From positions 1-64,000 of the forward strand of contig NZ_JABURL010000123.1 in the NCBI RefSeq assembly GCF_014762705.1: DNA of 64,000 nucleotides, given 5' to 3'. The notes beneath the pieces are model-generated. The model was not told the origin of the DNA, did no database searches, and was given only the letters and a program-made list of their open reading frames with translations. Position numbers and translations under genes: made by a program. Origin of the DNA: Cyclobacterium sp. (GTDB lineage: Bacteria; Bacteroidota; Bacteroidia; Cytophagales; Cyclobacteriaceae). Shown one piece after another: positions 45,944-54,659 of this stretch. Numbering within the stretch: position 1 is the first letter of the stretch; the number at the start of each line of letters is the position of its first letter.

Positions 45944-45951
45944 TACTTTTG
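45944..45951 (+). promoter_or_regulatory. Possible -7 element for the conserved unknown at 45984
   Basis: A second TACTTTTG, 32 bases before the ATG, with a T-run in place of the -33 TTTG. Confidence 0.35.
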
Positions 45952-45983
45952 CTGAAATTGGTTTATACATAAAAAATAAAACC

Positions 45984-46469
45984 ATGGCAAAAGCGAATCC
46001 CAACCTGATATTTAAACTGCGTAAAACAGTAGAAAAATTAAAGAAAGGTGCAACTTACCAATGGGGGCACATGGGTGCCTGTAATTGTGGAAACCTGGCA
46101 CAGGAAATCATTCAGATAAGTAAGGCTGAAATTCATAGGCTGGCCATGCAGCGTTCCGGAGATTGGAGCGAACAGCTGGTAGACTATTGTCCGAGTAGTG
46201 GCATGCCCATGGACCTTATGATTTCAAAACTGTTGGATTCAGGGCTGGAAAGAGATGATCTGATTCACCTGGAAAAGTTGTCAGACCCTGAAATATTGTC
46301 CCATATCCCAAAAGAGCGGAGGGATAAAATGGTTAAAAATCACATTGGGGATGTAATTCTTTATCTGGAAACCTGGACTCAGATTCTGGAAACACAATGG
46401 GCTGCTGCTCAGCCCGTACAGGTCCTTTCTGTAGGCCGGAAAATAAATTATTCAGAGGCCTTGAGTTAA
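45984..46469 (+). CDS. Conserved protein of unknown function
   Basis: 161 residues, mostly helical and cytoplasmic, without signal peptide or membrane segment. The segment YQWGHMGACNCGNLAQEI, with two close cysteines and a histidine, and later GDWSEQLVDYCPSSG could form a metal site (two Cys in CNC, His in WGH, a Cys in DYCP). I have the impression of a protein kept across Bacteroidota but know no function. It lies between the single-domain response regulator and the acidic small protein, each with its own leader. Confidence 0.7.
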   Translation: MAKANPNLIFKLRKTVEKLKKGATYQWGHMGACNCGNLAQEIIQISKAEIHRLAMQRSGDWSEQLVDYCPSSGMPMDLMISKLLDSGLERDDLIHLEKLSDPEILSHIPKERRDKMVKNHIGDVILYLETWTQILETQWAAAQPVQVLSVGRKINYSEALS

Positions 46470-46524
46470 TTCCGAAAATTTCATTAATTAGCCAAAATTA
46501 ACGTAGATAAAAAACCTGGGGCTT

Positions 46525-46710
46525 ATGAATGAAGACTTTGACAACGATTTTGAAGAAGATCCTGATGATGAATTCGATGAGGAATTCAACGATTTGGTTT
46601 TCGATGAAGAAGAAGACAATGGACTGGAGGATGATGTTTTCATGGATTTTGATGAAGATGATTTCGATGAACTGGAGGAAGACTTTTCAGAAGACGATGA
46701 GTTTGAATAA
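46525..46710 (+). CDS. Extremely acidic small protein
   Basis: 61 residues, of which 37 are Asp or Glu and 10 are Phe, with no Lys, Arg or His. The chain is built of short acidic runs broken by single phenylalanines (EFDEEFND, MDFDEDDFDEL). It is probably disordered in isolation. Acidic, aromatic-spaced chains of this sort can mimic nucleic acid or bind basic proteins, but this is inference. The antisense strand is also open and would encode a serine-rich chain, an artefact of the GAA/GAT/GAC codons. It follows the conserved unknown by 55 bases and may share its message. Confidence 0.6.
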   Translation: MNEDFDNDFEEDPDDEFDEEFNDLVFDEEEDNGLEDDVFMDFDEDDFDELEEDFSEDDEFE

Positions 46711-46845
46711 TACTCTTGTGGATTAAACTCATTTAGTGGATTCATAAAATTGAGGCTTTACCGGTATTGGTTTGGATAAATCCTTTGTAATCCGTTTTTT
46801 GCTTCCTAAATTGCGTTCAATTTTGATATCAAAACCATTTTGTAT

Positions 46846-46992
46846 ATGTTATTAGAAATATTCAGTTCTCCGATAGCGTCCGGAGCCCAGGTTTTTTGGT
46901 TGATTGTGGCCATCCTGGTTGGCTTGGGAGCAGGCTTGTCTGCCATTGATTTTAGAAGCACTGTGTTTAAAAAAGAAGAGAAAGATCATTAA
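46846..46992 (+). CDS. Small single-pass membrane protein
   Basis: 48 residues: a short amphipathic N-terminus, one hydrophobic segment (about residues 14-33, VFWLIVAILVGLGAGLSAI) and a charged tail with FKKEEKDH. The sequence is protein-like, ends directly at a strong terminator, and is in the same direction as the genes before it, which supports its being real. Function unknown; such miniproteins often modulate larger membrane complexes. Confidence 0.55.
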   Translation: MLLEIFSSPIASGAQVFWLIVAILVGLGAGLSAIDFRSTVFKKEEKDH

Positions 46993-47026
46993 AAAAAAGC
47001 CGGTCACACTGACCGGCTTTTTTTTT
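46991..47026. terminator. Bidirectional terminator between converging units
   Basis: AGCCGGTCA (46998-47006) and TGACCGGCT (47010-47018) form a perfect 9-bp stem with a 3-base loop, flanked by eight A and nine T residues. It closes both the small membrane-protein gene and the POT transporter gene. Confidence 0.9.
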
Positions 47027-47060
47027 ACTTTTAGTTTTTCTGCCGTTACGATATTTTTTT

Positions 47061-48656
47061 TCATCGGACCTTGCCCATTAATTTTCTTATGGGGCCGGAT
47101 AAAACCATTAGCACCAATCCTGCGCCTACTACAGTGTAGACGATTAAAAGGTACTGTTGGGGCATTTCAGCCAATGCTTCGCTGGTACCTCCACTGGCGC
47201 TTCCGGCAATTCTCCCTGCAACAAGGTTACCCATAGCGATGGAAAGAAACCACATGCCCATCATTTGGCCGGCAAACTTCTTCGGCGCCAGTTTGGTGGT
47301 CAAACTCAATCCCACCGGGCTAAGACTTAGCTCACCAAAGGTATGAAACAAGTAAGTAATCACCAGCCAGGTAGGAGCTGCCAGATCACCTGAAGCGGCA
47401 ATTTTGGCTGCAAAATACATGACCAAAAATCCTATCCCCAATAAGATAAGCCCAAACGAAAATTTCAATGGGGAACTAGGCTCCATTTTTTTCCTGGCCA
47501 GCCCCACCCACATGGCTCCAAAAAAAGGAGCGAAAATAATGATAAATATACTGTTTACAGACTGAAAATATCCCGCAGGAATTTCCCAGCCCAACATCAT
47601 CCTATCTGTAAACCTTTCTGCAAATAAATTCAGAGATGATCCGGCCTGCTCAAATCCGGACCAAAATATCGCGGAAAAAACAAAAAGTATCATGATCACC
47701 AAAACCTTCTTTTTTTGCTCCGCGTCCAATCCCCCAAACAGTAATACATAACCAAAATACAACAGTGCCACTATAGCGATTACGGTATTCGAAACTTCTG
47801 CAATAGCCACGGGATCCAGTCGGATGATTTGTAAAAAGAACAGTACTATCAAAACAAAAGTCAGGCCCAATATGAGCCACATCCCTTTAAAAGCACGCTT
47901 TTGTGCTGCCTTTTCCCCAGGATCCTGTGGCAAAACAGCTTCTCCTATTCCTTTTAAATATCCTCCTGTGAGCTTGTACTGCACCAGCCCCATCAACATT
48001 CCGAATCCGGCAAGTCCAAATCCAAGATGCCAGTTGTATACAGCGAGGGTACTACAGGCTATGGGAGCCAAAAATGCCCCCAAATTGATCCCCATGTAGA
48101 AAATGGAAAATCCAGCATCTCTCTTTGAACTGTTTTCCGGATACAACTGCCCAACAATTGAACTGATATTCGGTTTGAGCAAACCTGTACCCAAAACGAT
48201 CAGTACAAGGCCCAAAAAGAAGGAAGGCAAGTCTATGCCCGAAAGCTGATTGGAAGTGCCTTCTTTTCCAGATAGCCAATGAAATAGACCCGGCAAAGCC
48301 ATGGTAAAATGCCCTATGGTGATGATGATTCCACCGATCCAGACGGATTTTTTGAGACCGATAAGGCGGTCTGCTATCCAGCCTCCCGGAAGAGCCAGCA
48401 GATAAACCCCCATAGAATACAAACCGTAAATGGCCCCAGAGGTCTGATCATCAAAACCCAGGCCTCCGGTGGCAATAGGTGCTGTCATGAACAAAATGAG
48501 CAGGGCCCGCATGCCATAATAGCTAAATCGTTCCCACATTTCTGTAAAGAAAAGGGTCATCAGGCCTTTGGGGTGACCAAATAATTGGGGGCCTTCGTAT
48601 TCCAGAATGTCTTCCGGGGCATTGTGTTTTCCTAAAAACTTGTCTTCTTTTTTCAA
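47061..48656 (-). CDS. Peptide MFS transporter (POT/PTR family)
   Basis: 531 residues with about 14 membrane helices, the bacterial POT count. FFTEMWERFSYYGMRALLILFM in helix 1 contains the ExxERF motif of proton coupling. FSIFYMGINLGAF in helix 5 is the PTR2 signature. It imports di- and tripeptides with protons. Translation seems to start at TTG (48656): a stop lies upstream in frame with no ATG, and the next Met is after the first conserved block. A shared terminator lies 35 bases past its stop. Confidence 0.92.
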   Translation of the reverse strand: MKKEDKFLGKHNAPEDILEYEGPQLFGHPKGLMTLFFTEMWERFSYYGMRALLILFMTAPIATGGLGFDDQTSGAIYGLYSMGVYLLALPGGWIADRLIGLKKSVWIGGIIITIGHFTMALPGLFHWLSGKEGTSNQLSGIDLPSFFLGLVLIVLGTGLLKPNISSIVGQLYPENSSKRDAGFSIFYMGINLGAFLAPIACSTLAVYNWHLGFGLAGFGMLMGLVQYKLTGGYLKGIGEAVLPQDPGEKAAQKRAFKGMWLILGLTFVLIVLFFLQIIRLDPVAIAEVSNTVIAIVALLYFGYVLLFGGLDAEQKKKVLVIMILFVFSAIFWSGFEQAGSSLNLFAERFTDRMMLGWEIPAGYFQSVNSIFIIIFAPFFGAMWVGLARKKMEPSSPLKFSFGLILLGIGFLVMYFAAKIAASGDLAAPTWLVITYLFHTFGELSLSPVGLSLTTKLAPKKFAGQMMGMWFLSIAMGNLVAGRIAGSASGGTSEALAEMPQQYLLIVYTVVGAGLVLMVLSGPIRKLMGKVR

Positions 48657-48770
48657 ATCAAATGCAGTGTAAGTGGTGGTATTTTATAAAATGGGTAATG
48701 GATTGAGTACAATTATAACATGATACTACCATTATTTCAGTATTATTGCAAAAAAACAAATGATCGTTAT

Positions 48771-49205
48771 ATGAAAACAGGTGAAATTCATACCGAAAAG
48801 GGTACCATGAAAATTAATTTTTATGATGAAGATGCCCCCAAAACTGTAGAAAATTTTATCCAACTTGCCCAAAAAGGGTTTTATGATGGGCTAACTTTCC
48901 ATAGGGTTATCCCTAATTTTATGGTACAGGGAGGCTGCCCCAAGGGAAACGGTACAGGTGGACCAGGCTACCACATCGACTGTGAGTTGGATGGGGAGCT
49001 ACAATACCATGACAGGGGGGTGCTTTCCATGGCACATGCAGGAAGGAATACAGGAGGCTCCCAATTTTTCATTTGCCATAATCGGGACAACACACAACAT
49101 CTGGACAGAAACCATACCTGCTTTGGAAAAGTGACTGAAGGAATAGAGACCCTGGACCAGCTAAAACAAGGGGATAAAATCACAAAAATCATTATCCATG
49201 ATTAA
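48771..49205 (+). CDS. Cyclophilin-type peptidyl-prolyl isomerase
   Basis: 144 residues from the ATG at 48771; an upstream in-frame ATG (48720) adds 17 residues that look random. It is a single cyclophilin domain without signal peptide, thus cytoplasmic. The catalytic region LTFHRVIPNFMVQGG (Arg) and the GGSQFFI strand are present, as are ENF and FGKVTEG. It catalyses cis-trans isomerisation of X-Pro bonds. It converges on the nucleoside transporter gene 18 bases away. Confidence 0.92.
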   Translation: MKTGEIHTEKGTMKINFYDEDAPKTVENFIQLAQKGFYDGLTFHRVIPNFMVQGGCPKGNGTGGPGYHIDCELDGELQYHDRGVLSMAHAGRNTGGSQFFICHNRDNTQHLDRNHTCFGKVTEGIETLDQLKQGDKITKIIIHD

Positions 49206-49223
49206 GGATAGGTCCGGCAAAAG

Positions 49224-50507
49224 CTAAAATAGTGCCCCGGCAACAGTGGCAGTCATCAGACAGGCAATGGTAGCGGCCAGTAAAGCACGCATACCCAACC
49301 TGGAAAGGTTACCCTGTTGTCCGGGTGCTATACTTCCAATCCCACCTACCTGAATGGCAATGGAACTGAAATTTGAAAAACCGCAAAGCGCATATGTAGC
49401 TATCACAATGGATTTTTGAGACAGCGAACCTGCAGCCTTCATTTCTGCCAGTCCCAAATAAGCCACAAATTCATTGATTACGGTTTTTTGCCCAAGTAAA
49501 GACCCTACCTCCAGGGTATCCTTCCATTCTACACCTATAACCCAGGCAAAAACCCTGAAAACCTGCCCCAAAAGGTATTCAAGCGACAAACCGGAAAATG
49601 TTCCATCGGTTCCTGATGCCACCAATGCATTGAGTCCCGAGAAATCGCCTACAATTTCGGAAAGTAAATAGTTTAGGGCTGCGATCACGGCAATGAAAGC
49701 CAACAACATGGCCCCAACGTTAAGGGCCAGTTTCAATCCCTCAGCAGCTCCTCTTGACATGGCGTCTATGAGGTTTACATCAGGAATCTGATCACTGATT
49801 TGTAAATTATCATTGATGATATCCTTGTTTTCTTCAGGGATGATTATTTTAGAGATTACAATTGCAGCAGGGGCATTCATAATACTTGCCCCAAGCAGGT
49901 AAGTGGCGAACCGGGTTTTTTCAACAGGGTCATCTCCCCCCAAAAAAGCAACATAGCCAGCCAATACCCCCCCGGCAATGGTAGCCATTCCGCCCGTCAT
50001 CAAACACATCAGCTCAGACCTGGTCATGGTAGGAATAAATGGCCTGACCAATAGAGGTGCCTCCGTTTGACCCAAAAATATATTTCCAGCAGCCGACAAG
50101 CTCTCTGCACCGGATAGCCGCATTGTCCTTGCCATTACCCAGGCAATACCGAAAACGACCTTTTGAAGAATACCTAAATAATAAAGCCCTGCAGAAACAG
50201 TAGAAAAAAAGATAATGGTAGGCAAAACCTGAAATGCAAAAATAAATCCAAAAGAACTGGTAGCCAGATCTCCAAATAAAAACTCAGCCCCTTCTTCCGA
50301 AAAACTTAAAAAAGTTACAAAACCCGCACTAACTTTGGAAAAAAGCCCGGCAACAAAATCAACCTTTGTAATCAAAATACCAAAAATCACCTGTAGGCTT
50401 ATACCTATGCCCACTAATCGCCAATCTATTTTTTTTCTATTTAAAGAAAATAGGGCAGCAAAAACTACCAGGACCAAAATCCCAAATACACCTCTTAAAT
50501 AATCCAT
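49224..50507 (-). CDS. Concentrative nucleoside transporter (NupC/CNT family)
   Basis: 427 residues, about 8-10 membrane helices. CNT blocks are clear: FLGQTEAPLLVRPFI (nucleoside binding), TGGMATIAGGVLAGYV, GASIMNAPAA, KTVINEFVAY and ALCGFSNFSSIAIQVGG, which carries the late substrate and ion site. It imports nucleosides with sodium or protons. It lies 119 bases after the bifunctional nuclease gene on the same strand, possibly as the last gene of the etf unit. Confidence 0.93.
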   Translation of the reverse strand: MDYLRGVFGILVLVVFAALFSLNRKKIDWRLVGIGISLQVIFGILITKVDFVAGLFSKVSAGFVTFLSFSEEGAEFLFGDLATSSFGFIFAFQVLPTIIFFSTVSAGLYYLGILQKVVFGIAWVMARTMRLSGAESLSAAGNIFLGQTEAPLLVRPFIPTMTRSELMCLMTGGMATIAGGVLAGYVAFLGGDDPVEKTRFATYLLGASIMNAPAAIVISKIIIPEENKDIINDNLQISDQIPDVNLIDAMSRGAAEGLKLALNVGAMLLAFIAVIAALNYLLSEIVGDFSGLNALVASGTDGTFSGLSLEYLLGQVFRVFAWVIGVEWKDTLEVGSLLGQKTVINEFVAYLGLAEMKAAGSLSQKSIVIATYALCGFSNFSSIAIQVGGIGSIAPGQQGNLSRLGMRALLAATIACLMTATVAGALF

Positions 50508-50626
50508 ACCAGTCCTTTCATTTCACAAACATCACTTGCCGAACTGATACCGGATTTGCCATGGTAAGCCTTTCAAATTAAAATAATGGTTTGTGTAAAG
50601 GGAAGAAAAACATGTCCGTGCTGGCT

Positions 50627-51238
50627 TTAATTTCTTCTATTGATCTCGTCTCTCAACCGGGCAGCCTTTTCATAATCCTCATTGCTGATGGCCTTTTCAA
50701 GCATCTGGTTTAATTTATCCAGGCTGAAATCCTTCAAGGAGGCTTCCTGAGATTTGCTCTTTTCTTTAGCCCCCTTACCAGTTCCGCCACTTGCCGATGC
50801 TTCCTGCTCTCTTTTTTCATCTTCCTCGGTAAACTCTATCGCTGCCTCCGTCATTACCGAACTGGCACAAAATATGGGTGCATCAAACCTTACTGCTATC
50901 GCAATGGCGTCGGATGGCCTTGCGTCAATCTCTACTTTTTTGAAAGAACTGTGGCACATAATTTTGGCATAAAACACTCCCTCTCTCATGTCTGAGATCA
51001 AAATATGATCCACAGAAAATTGAAAATTCGAAGCAAAAGATTTAAATAAATCATGTGTCATAGGCCGATTGGGAATGATTTTCTCAATTTCTATGGCAAT
51101 AGCCTGAGCTTCAAACATACCAATTACGATAGGAAGCTTTCTTTTTCCTTCAGATTCACCCAATATCAGGGTAAAAGAACCCGATTGTGCGCTATTCGAA
51201 GACAAGCCCAGGATTTCTAACTCAATTGTATTATCCAC
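50627..51238 (-). CDS. Bifunctional nuclease (DUF151) protein with UVR motif
   Basis: 203 residues. The DUF151/BFN domain spans about residues 1-140, with LPIVIGMFEAQAIAIE, RPMTHDLFKS and ARPSDAIAIAVRFDAPIF. A low-complexity linker rich in Ala, Ser and Gly follows, then a UvrB/UvrC-type motif (LNQMLEKAISNEDYEKAARLRDEI) at the C-terminus. The domain has been described as a nuclease active on RNA and DNA in plants; its bacterial role is not settled. It starts at GTG (51238), three bases after etfA, so it belongs to the etf operon. Confidence 0.9.
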   Translation of the reverse strand: MDNTIELEILGLSSNSAQSGSFTLILGESEGKRKLPIVIGMFEAQAIAIEIEKIIPNRPMTHDLFKSFASNFQFSVDHILISDMREGVFYAKIMCHSSFKKVEIDARPSDAIAIAVRFDAPIFCASSVMTEAAIEFTEEDEKREQEASASGGTGKGAKEKSKSQEASLKDFSLDKLNQMLEKAISNEDYEKAARLRDEINRRN

Positions 51239-51241
51239 AGT

Positions 51242-52210
51242 TTATTGTTTTAATGCTTTAATCGCTTCTGTCAGCTTTGGGACTATTTCAAAAGCGTCCC
51301 CTACTATACCATAATCCGCTGCCTTAAAAAAAGGAGCCTCTGGATCCTTGTTTATAACCACAATATGTCTGGAGGCGTTCACTCCAGCCAGGTGCTGAAT
51401 CGCCCCTGAAATCGCTATAGCTATATACAAAGAAGGAGCCACCTTCACTCCGGTTTGACCCACATGTTCATGGTGGGGCCTCCACCCCAAATCCGAAACA
51501 GGTTTGGAGCATCCCCTGGCTGCATGAAGGGAATCAGCCAAATCCTCTATCATCCCCCAGTTTTCCGGACCATTCAAGCCCCGCCCCCCTGATACGACGA
51601 TATCTGCCTCGGGCAACAAAACCTCCCCGCTAGCCTTTTCCTTCCCGGTTATTTTGGCGGCAAAAACGGACTCAGGCAACTCTAAGGTCAACTTCTCAAC
51701 AGTAACAGCCGTACCATCCGTTTTGATAGGCTGGGTATTCTTTTTTATGGCCAATATCCTGTTCTCTGTTGTAATGGCAGTATCCACAAAAGCTTTTCCC
51801 GTGAAAATACTTCTTTTTACTACAAAGCCATCCGAAAGTTCAGGCAAACCAACTACATTGGAAACCAAACCTGCATTCAATTTAACAGCTAATCTTGCTG
51901 CTACTGCATCACCTAAAGCAGATTTTGCCAGGACAAGAGTACTGGCGTTAACCTGTTGATAAACCAAAGCGATCATATGGGCATGAGCCTGAATGACTCC
52001 GGAATTTAATCGCTCATCAGCCACATGATAAATGGCCTCTGCCCCTGCCTGACCCAACAGTTCCCAGTCCTCTTCTGCAATCGTACCCAATCCCAAAACA
52101 CTGACTTTTCCTCCGGATCTTTCTGACAGAGCGGATGCATAGGAAACAGCTTCCAAAGAAGAGTTCTTGATTTTTCCCTGATCTTGTTCTATATATACTA
52201 ATATTGACAT
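51242..52210 (-). CDS. etfA: Electron transfer flavoprotein alpha subunit
   Basis: 322 residues. EtfA binds FAD and passes electrons from acyl-CoA dehydrogenases to the membrane quinone pool. The C-terminal FAD domain has VVSGGRGLNGPENWGMIEDLA, GCSKPVSDLGWRPHHEHVGQTG, APSLYIAIAISGAIQHLAGV and INKDPEAPFFKAADYGIVGD, all canonical. It lies 13 bases after etfB on the same strand and 3 bases before the BFN gene. Confidence 0.96.
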   Translation of the reverse strand: MSILVYIEQDQGKIKNSSLEAVSYASALSERSGGKVSVLGLGTIAEEDWELLGQAGAEAIYHVADERLNSGVIQAHAHMIALVYQQVNASTLVLAKSALGDAVAARLAVKLNAGLVSNVVGLPELSDGFVVKRSIFTGKAFVDTAITTENRILAIKKNTQPIKTDGTAVTVEKLTLELPESVFAAKITGKEKASGEVLLPEADIVVSGGRGLNGPENWGMIEDLADSLHAARGCSKPVSDLGWRPHHEHVGQTGVKVAPSLYIAIAISGAIQHLAGVNASRHIVVINKDPEAPFFKAADYGIVGDAFEIVPKLTEAIKALKQ

Positions 52211-52223
52211 TTTCTTTGGCTAT

Positions 52224-52955
52224 TTAAAGTATTTTGGCGTCATTTTTCAGCAATTCCACCAACTGATCCACATTTTCCACAATCTTTACCTCACCCTTCG
52301 GCGCAGGAAGTTCGTAAATCCTGGTCTCTGTCCTTTGCTCCATTGAGACAGCATCCACCACATTCAATGGCTTTGTTCTGGCAGACATGATCCCTCTCAT
52401 ATTCGGGATTTTCCATTCTGCTATGGGTTCCTGGCATCCTGCTATGAAAGGCAAGGCTACCTCAATAAATTCTTTCCCGCCTTCGATTTCCCGGTCCAAT
52501 CTGGCAGTCTTACCTTCTAATTCCAGTTTCATTACAGGGGAAACGGAGGGGATACCTAATAATTCACCCACCATGCCATGTACCATACCTCCATTAAAAT
52601 CAATCGATTCCCTTCCCATTAGGATCATGTCGTAATCCTTTTCTTTGGCCTGATGGGCAATTTGCTCCGCCACAAAATAGGCATCCTTGGGAAATGCATT
52701 TACACGTATGGCTTCATCTGCACCAATGGCCAACGCCTTCCTCAGGGTAGGTTCAGTTTCCGCCTCGCCAACATTGAGCACAGTAATGCTGCCGCCAGTC
52801 TCTTCTTTAAGTTCCACCGCCCTTGCCAGCGCATAGTCATCATAGGGCCCAATAATAAATTGAACACCGGTTTTGTCCAACTGTGTATTTCCAGCTGTGA
52901 ATTTGATCTTTGAAGTGGTATCAGGCACATGCGTGATACATACCAATATATTCAT
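52224..52955 (-). CDS. etfB: Electron transfer flavoprotein beta subunit
   Basis: 243 residues. EtfB binds AMP and docks with EtfA. Blocks: MNILVCITHVPDTTSKI, FIIGPYDDYALARAVELKE, GADEAIRVNA, LMGRESIDFNGGMVHGMVGELLG (AMP-binding ETF signature) and RGIMSARTKPL. It is the first gene of etfB-etfA-bfn. The start lies 57 bases from the divergent TPR gene, whose possible promoter overlaps this leader. Confidence 0.96.
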   Translation of the reverse strand: MNILVCITHVPDTTSKIKFTAGNTQLDKTGVQFIIGPYDDYALARAVELKEETGGSITVLNVGEAETEPTLRKALAIGADEAIRVNAFPKDAYFVAEQIAHQAKEKDYDMILMGRESIDFNGGMVHGMVGELLGIPSVSPVMKLELEGKTARLDREIEGGKEFIEVALPFIAGCQEPIAEWKIPNMRGIMSARTKPLNVVDAVSMEQRTETRIYELPAPKGEVKIVENVDQLVELLKNDAKIL

Positions 52956-52967
52956 GTAATTTTTAAT

Positions 52968-52975
52968 TAACTTTG
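52968..52975 (+). promoter_or_regulatory. Possible -7 element for the TPR protein gene
   Basis: TAACTTTG matches TAnnTTTG, 36 bases before the ATG at 53012, in the divergent gap shared with etfB. No TTTG in the -33 place. Confidence 0.35.
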
Positions 52976-53011
52976 TTCACAATTCTTAAAAATAAATGCA
53001 ATTCCCCTACC

Positions 53012-53338
53012 ATGAAACATGCTGACAGGATAAAGGAACTTTTACAATACATTGAAAAAGAACCTAATGATCCTTTTAACATTTATGCCCTGGCTTTGGA
53101 ATACCAAAATCAAGACAAAGAAAAGGCTTCTTTTTATTTTAACAAACTATTGGAAGAACATAAAAGCTATCTTCCTACCTATTATCATGCTGCCTTACTG
53201 TTTATGGAACTTAATCAGCCTGAAAAAGCAGAAAAAACATTCCTTGATGGCATTGCCCTGGCAAATACCCAAAACGATGCACATGCCAAAAAGGAATTGC
53301 AAAACGCTTATTTCAATTTTCAGGTTGATGGAGATTAG
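53012..53338 (+). CDS. Small tetratricopeptide-repeat protein
   Basis: 108 residues from the ATG at 53012; a longer TTG-started frame adds 13 unlikely residues. It contains about two and a half TPR-like helical pairs (DPFNIYALALEYQNQDKEKA, YLPTYYHAALLFMELNQPEKA, AHAKKELQNAYF). It is cytoplasmic and probably a protein-binding adaptor. It diverges from etfB and converges on the MDR gene; there is no operon partner. Confidence 0.8.
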   Translation: MKHADRIKELLQYIEKEPNDPFNIYALALEYQNQDKEKASFYFNKLLEEHKSYLPTYYHAALLFMELNQPEKAEKTFLDGIALANTQNDAHAKKELQNAYFNFQVDGD

Positions 53339-53392
53339 ACCGGCGTGCCCTTTCGGGGATCCTATTGAATTCCAAAACTGTAGTGGTACAAA

Positions 53393-54391
53393 TCAGTCTA
53401 TTTTCAAAACCAACTTTCCTAACTGCTGGCTGTTTTTCATTTTATCAAAGGCAGGCACAGCATTTTTCAGAGAAAATACTTCGTCTACAAGGGGAATGAT
53501 TTTATGAAGCGTTACCCATTCCAGCATCTTTTTAAAATCTAAATCAGACCCCATGGTGGAGCCTTGTATGTTCAGCTGTTTCCAGAATATTTTACGGGCA
53601 TCAATTTCACCAGGATTTCCCAAAGTGGCTCCATAGACTACAATCCTTCCTCCTGGTCTGGCCACTTCGATTAAATCATTCAATGTGTTTCCCATGGCAC
53701 TGTCTATAATAAGGTCAAAACCCATTTCGGCAGTTTTAGCTTCATTGACCCAATCTGCTTTATAGTTATATCCGGCTCCAACGCCCATTTCGAGGGCTTT
53801 TTCAAGTTTCCAGTGCTCACCACTGCTCACGCTGACTTTTGCTCCGGAACTCAGGGCAATCTGAACGGCCATTTGGGCTACCCCTCCTCCAAAACCAGTC
53901 ACCAATACCTTGTCTTCCTTATGCAAATGTCCCTGGTAGACCAGGGCCCGGAACGCTGTTAGTCCTGCCAATGGTAAAGCCGCTGCCTGAAAATCATCCA
54001 AATGGGAGGGTTTTTCGTGAACCCTGTCCATTTTTACACAAATATATTCGGCCAGGGTTCCATGATTGGGCATACCCAGAATACTGAAATCAGCTCCCTG
54101 GGCGGATGGATTATTCCCCCAATTATTGGCAGGGTTTATTAACACTTCTTTTCCTATCCAATCCGGATCTACCCCTTTTCCTGCTTCTACAACTGTTCCG
54201 CTTCCATCCGAACCCAAAATAATACCGTCCTTTAAATTGGGATATTTCCCTTGCCTGCACCATTGATCTCTATGGTTCAAGGCTGCAGCTTTTATTTTTA
54301 TTTTAATTTCCTGCCGACCCGGAACTGGTTCTTTTAAATCCACCAGGGAAATCCCTTCGGGGTGATTACTATTTAAAACGATACACTTCAT
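53393..54391 (-). CDS. Medium-chain dehydrogenase/reductase (zinc-type or quinone oxidoreductase-like)
   Basis: 332 residues. The GroES-like N-domain has AAALNHRDQWCRQGKYP and GSDGSGTVVEAG; the nucleotide-binding motif VLVTGFGGGVAQMAVQIA is at about residues 163-180. The usual catalytic zinc Cys early in the chain is replaced by the NHRD type seen in quinone or crotonyl-CoA reductase-like members, and the structural zinc lobe is missing, so it is probably a zinc-free NADPH reductase. Its leader (TATAAACAGATG) is the same as that of the SDR gene at 37681. Confidence 0.85.
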   Translation of the reverse strand: MKCIVLNSNHPEGISLVDLKEPVPGRQEIKIKIKAAALNHRDQWCRQGKYPNLKDGIILGSDGSGTVVEAGKGVDPDWIGKEVLINPANNWGNNPSAQGADFSILGMPNHGTLAEYICVKMDRVHEKPSHLDDFQAAALPLAGLTAFRALVYQGHLHKEDKVLVTGFGGGVAQMAVQIALSSGAKVSVSSGEHWKLEKALEMGVGAGYNYKADWVNEAKTAEMGFDLIIDSAMGNTLNDLIEVARPGGRIVVYGATLGNPGEIDARKIFWKQLNIQGSTMGSDLDFKKMLEWVTLHKIIPLVDEVFSLKNAVPAFDKMKNSQQLGKLVLKID

Positions 54392-54659
54392 CTGTTTATA
54401 TTTTGATTTTCTAAGGTCGAAACTGGACTGGCACCGAAGGTTCCTGTTCTTTGGGAGAATCTCGCACCTTCCGGCAGGAAGGTGATTATAATCATCTCGC
54501 TGTTTGTCCCCTTCAACACGTTCGATTTCTTAATATAAGAACTTTCTTTCAATTCAGGTCGATTGGTGCATCCCGTTCCATAGAGACAACAGCGCAAGGC
54601 TGAAAGCTGTCTATTGCTTTAAAGATTCAATTTCAGGGATTTAAATATTTTGCCAATAT
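54392..54659. repeat. Intergenic region with second copy of the GCACCG...TCTCGCA block
   Basis: GCACCGAAGGT (54431-54441) and TTTGGGAGAATCTCGCA (54450-54466) match the block at 37840-37881, and a perfect 8-bp hairpin CACCTTCC/GGAAGGTG with a GGCA loop (54465-54484) follows, as in the other copy. Otherwise nothing was seen in this gap. Confidence 0.55.

Noticed and set aside
46488-46745. Minus-strand open frame encoding a serine-rich chain
   Set aside because: It is the mirror image of the acidic gene: Asp and Glu codons read as Ser, Phe and Leu codons on the other strand. The plus-strand gene has the proper context.
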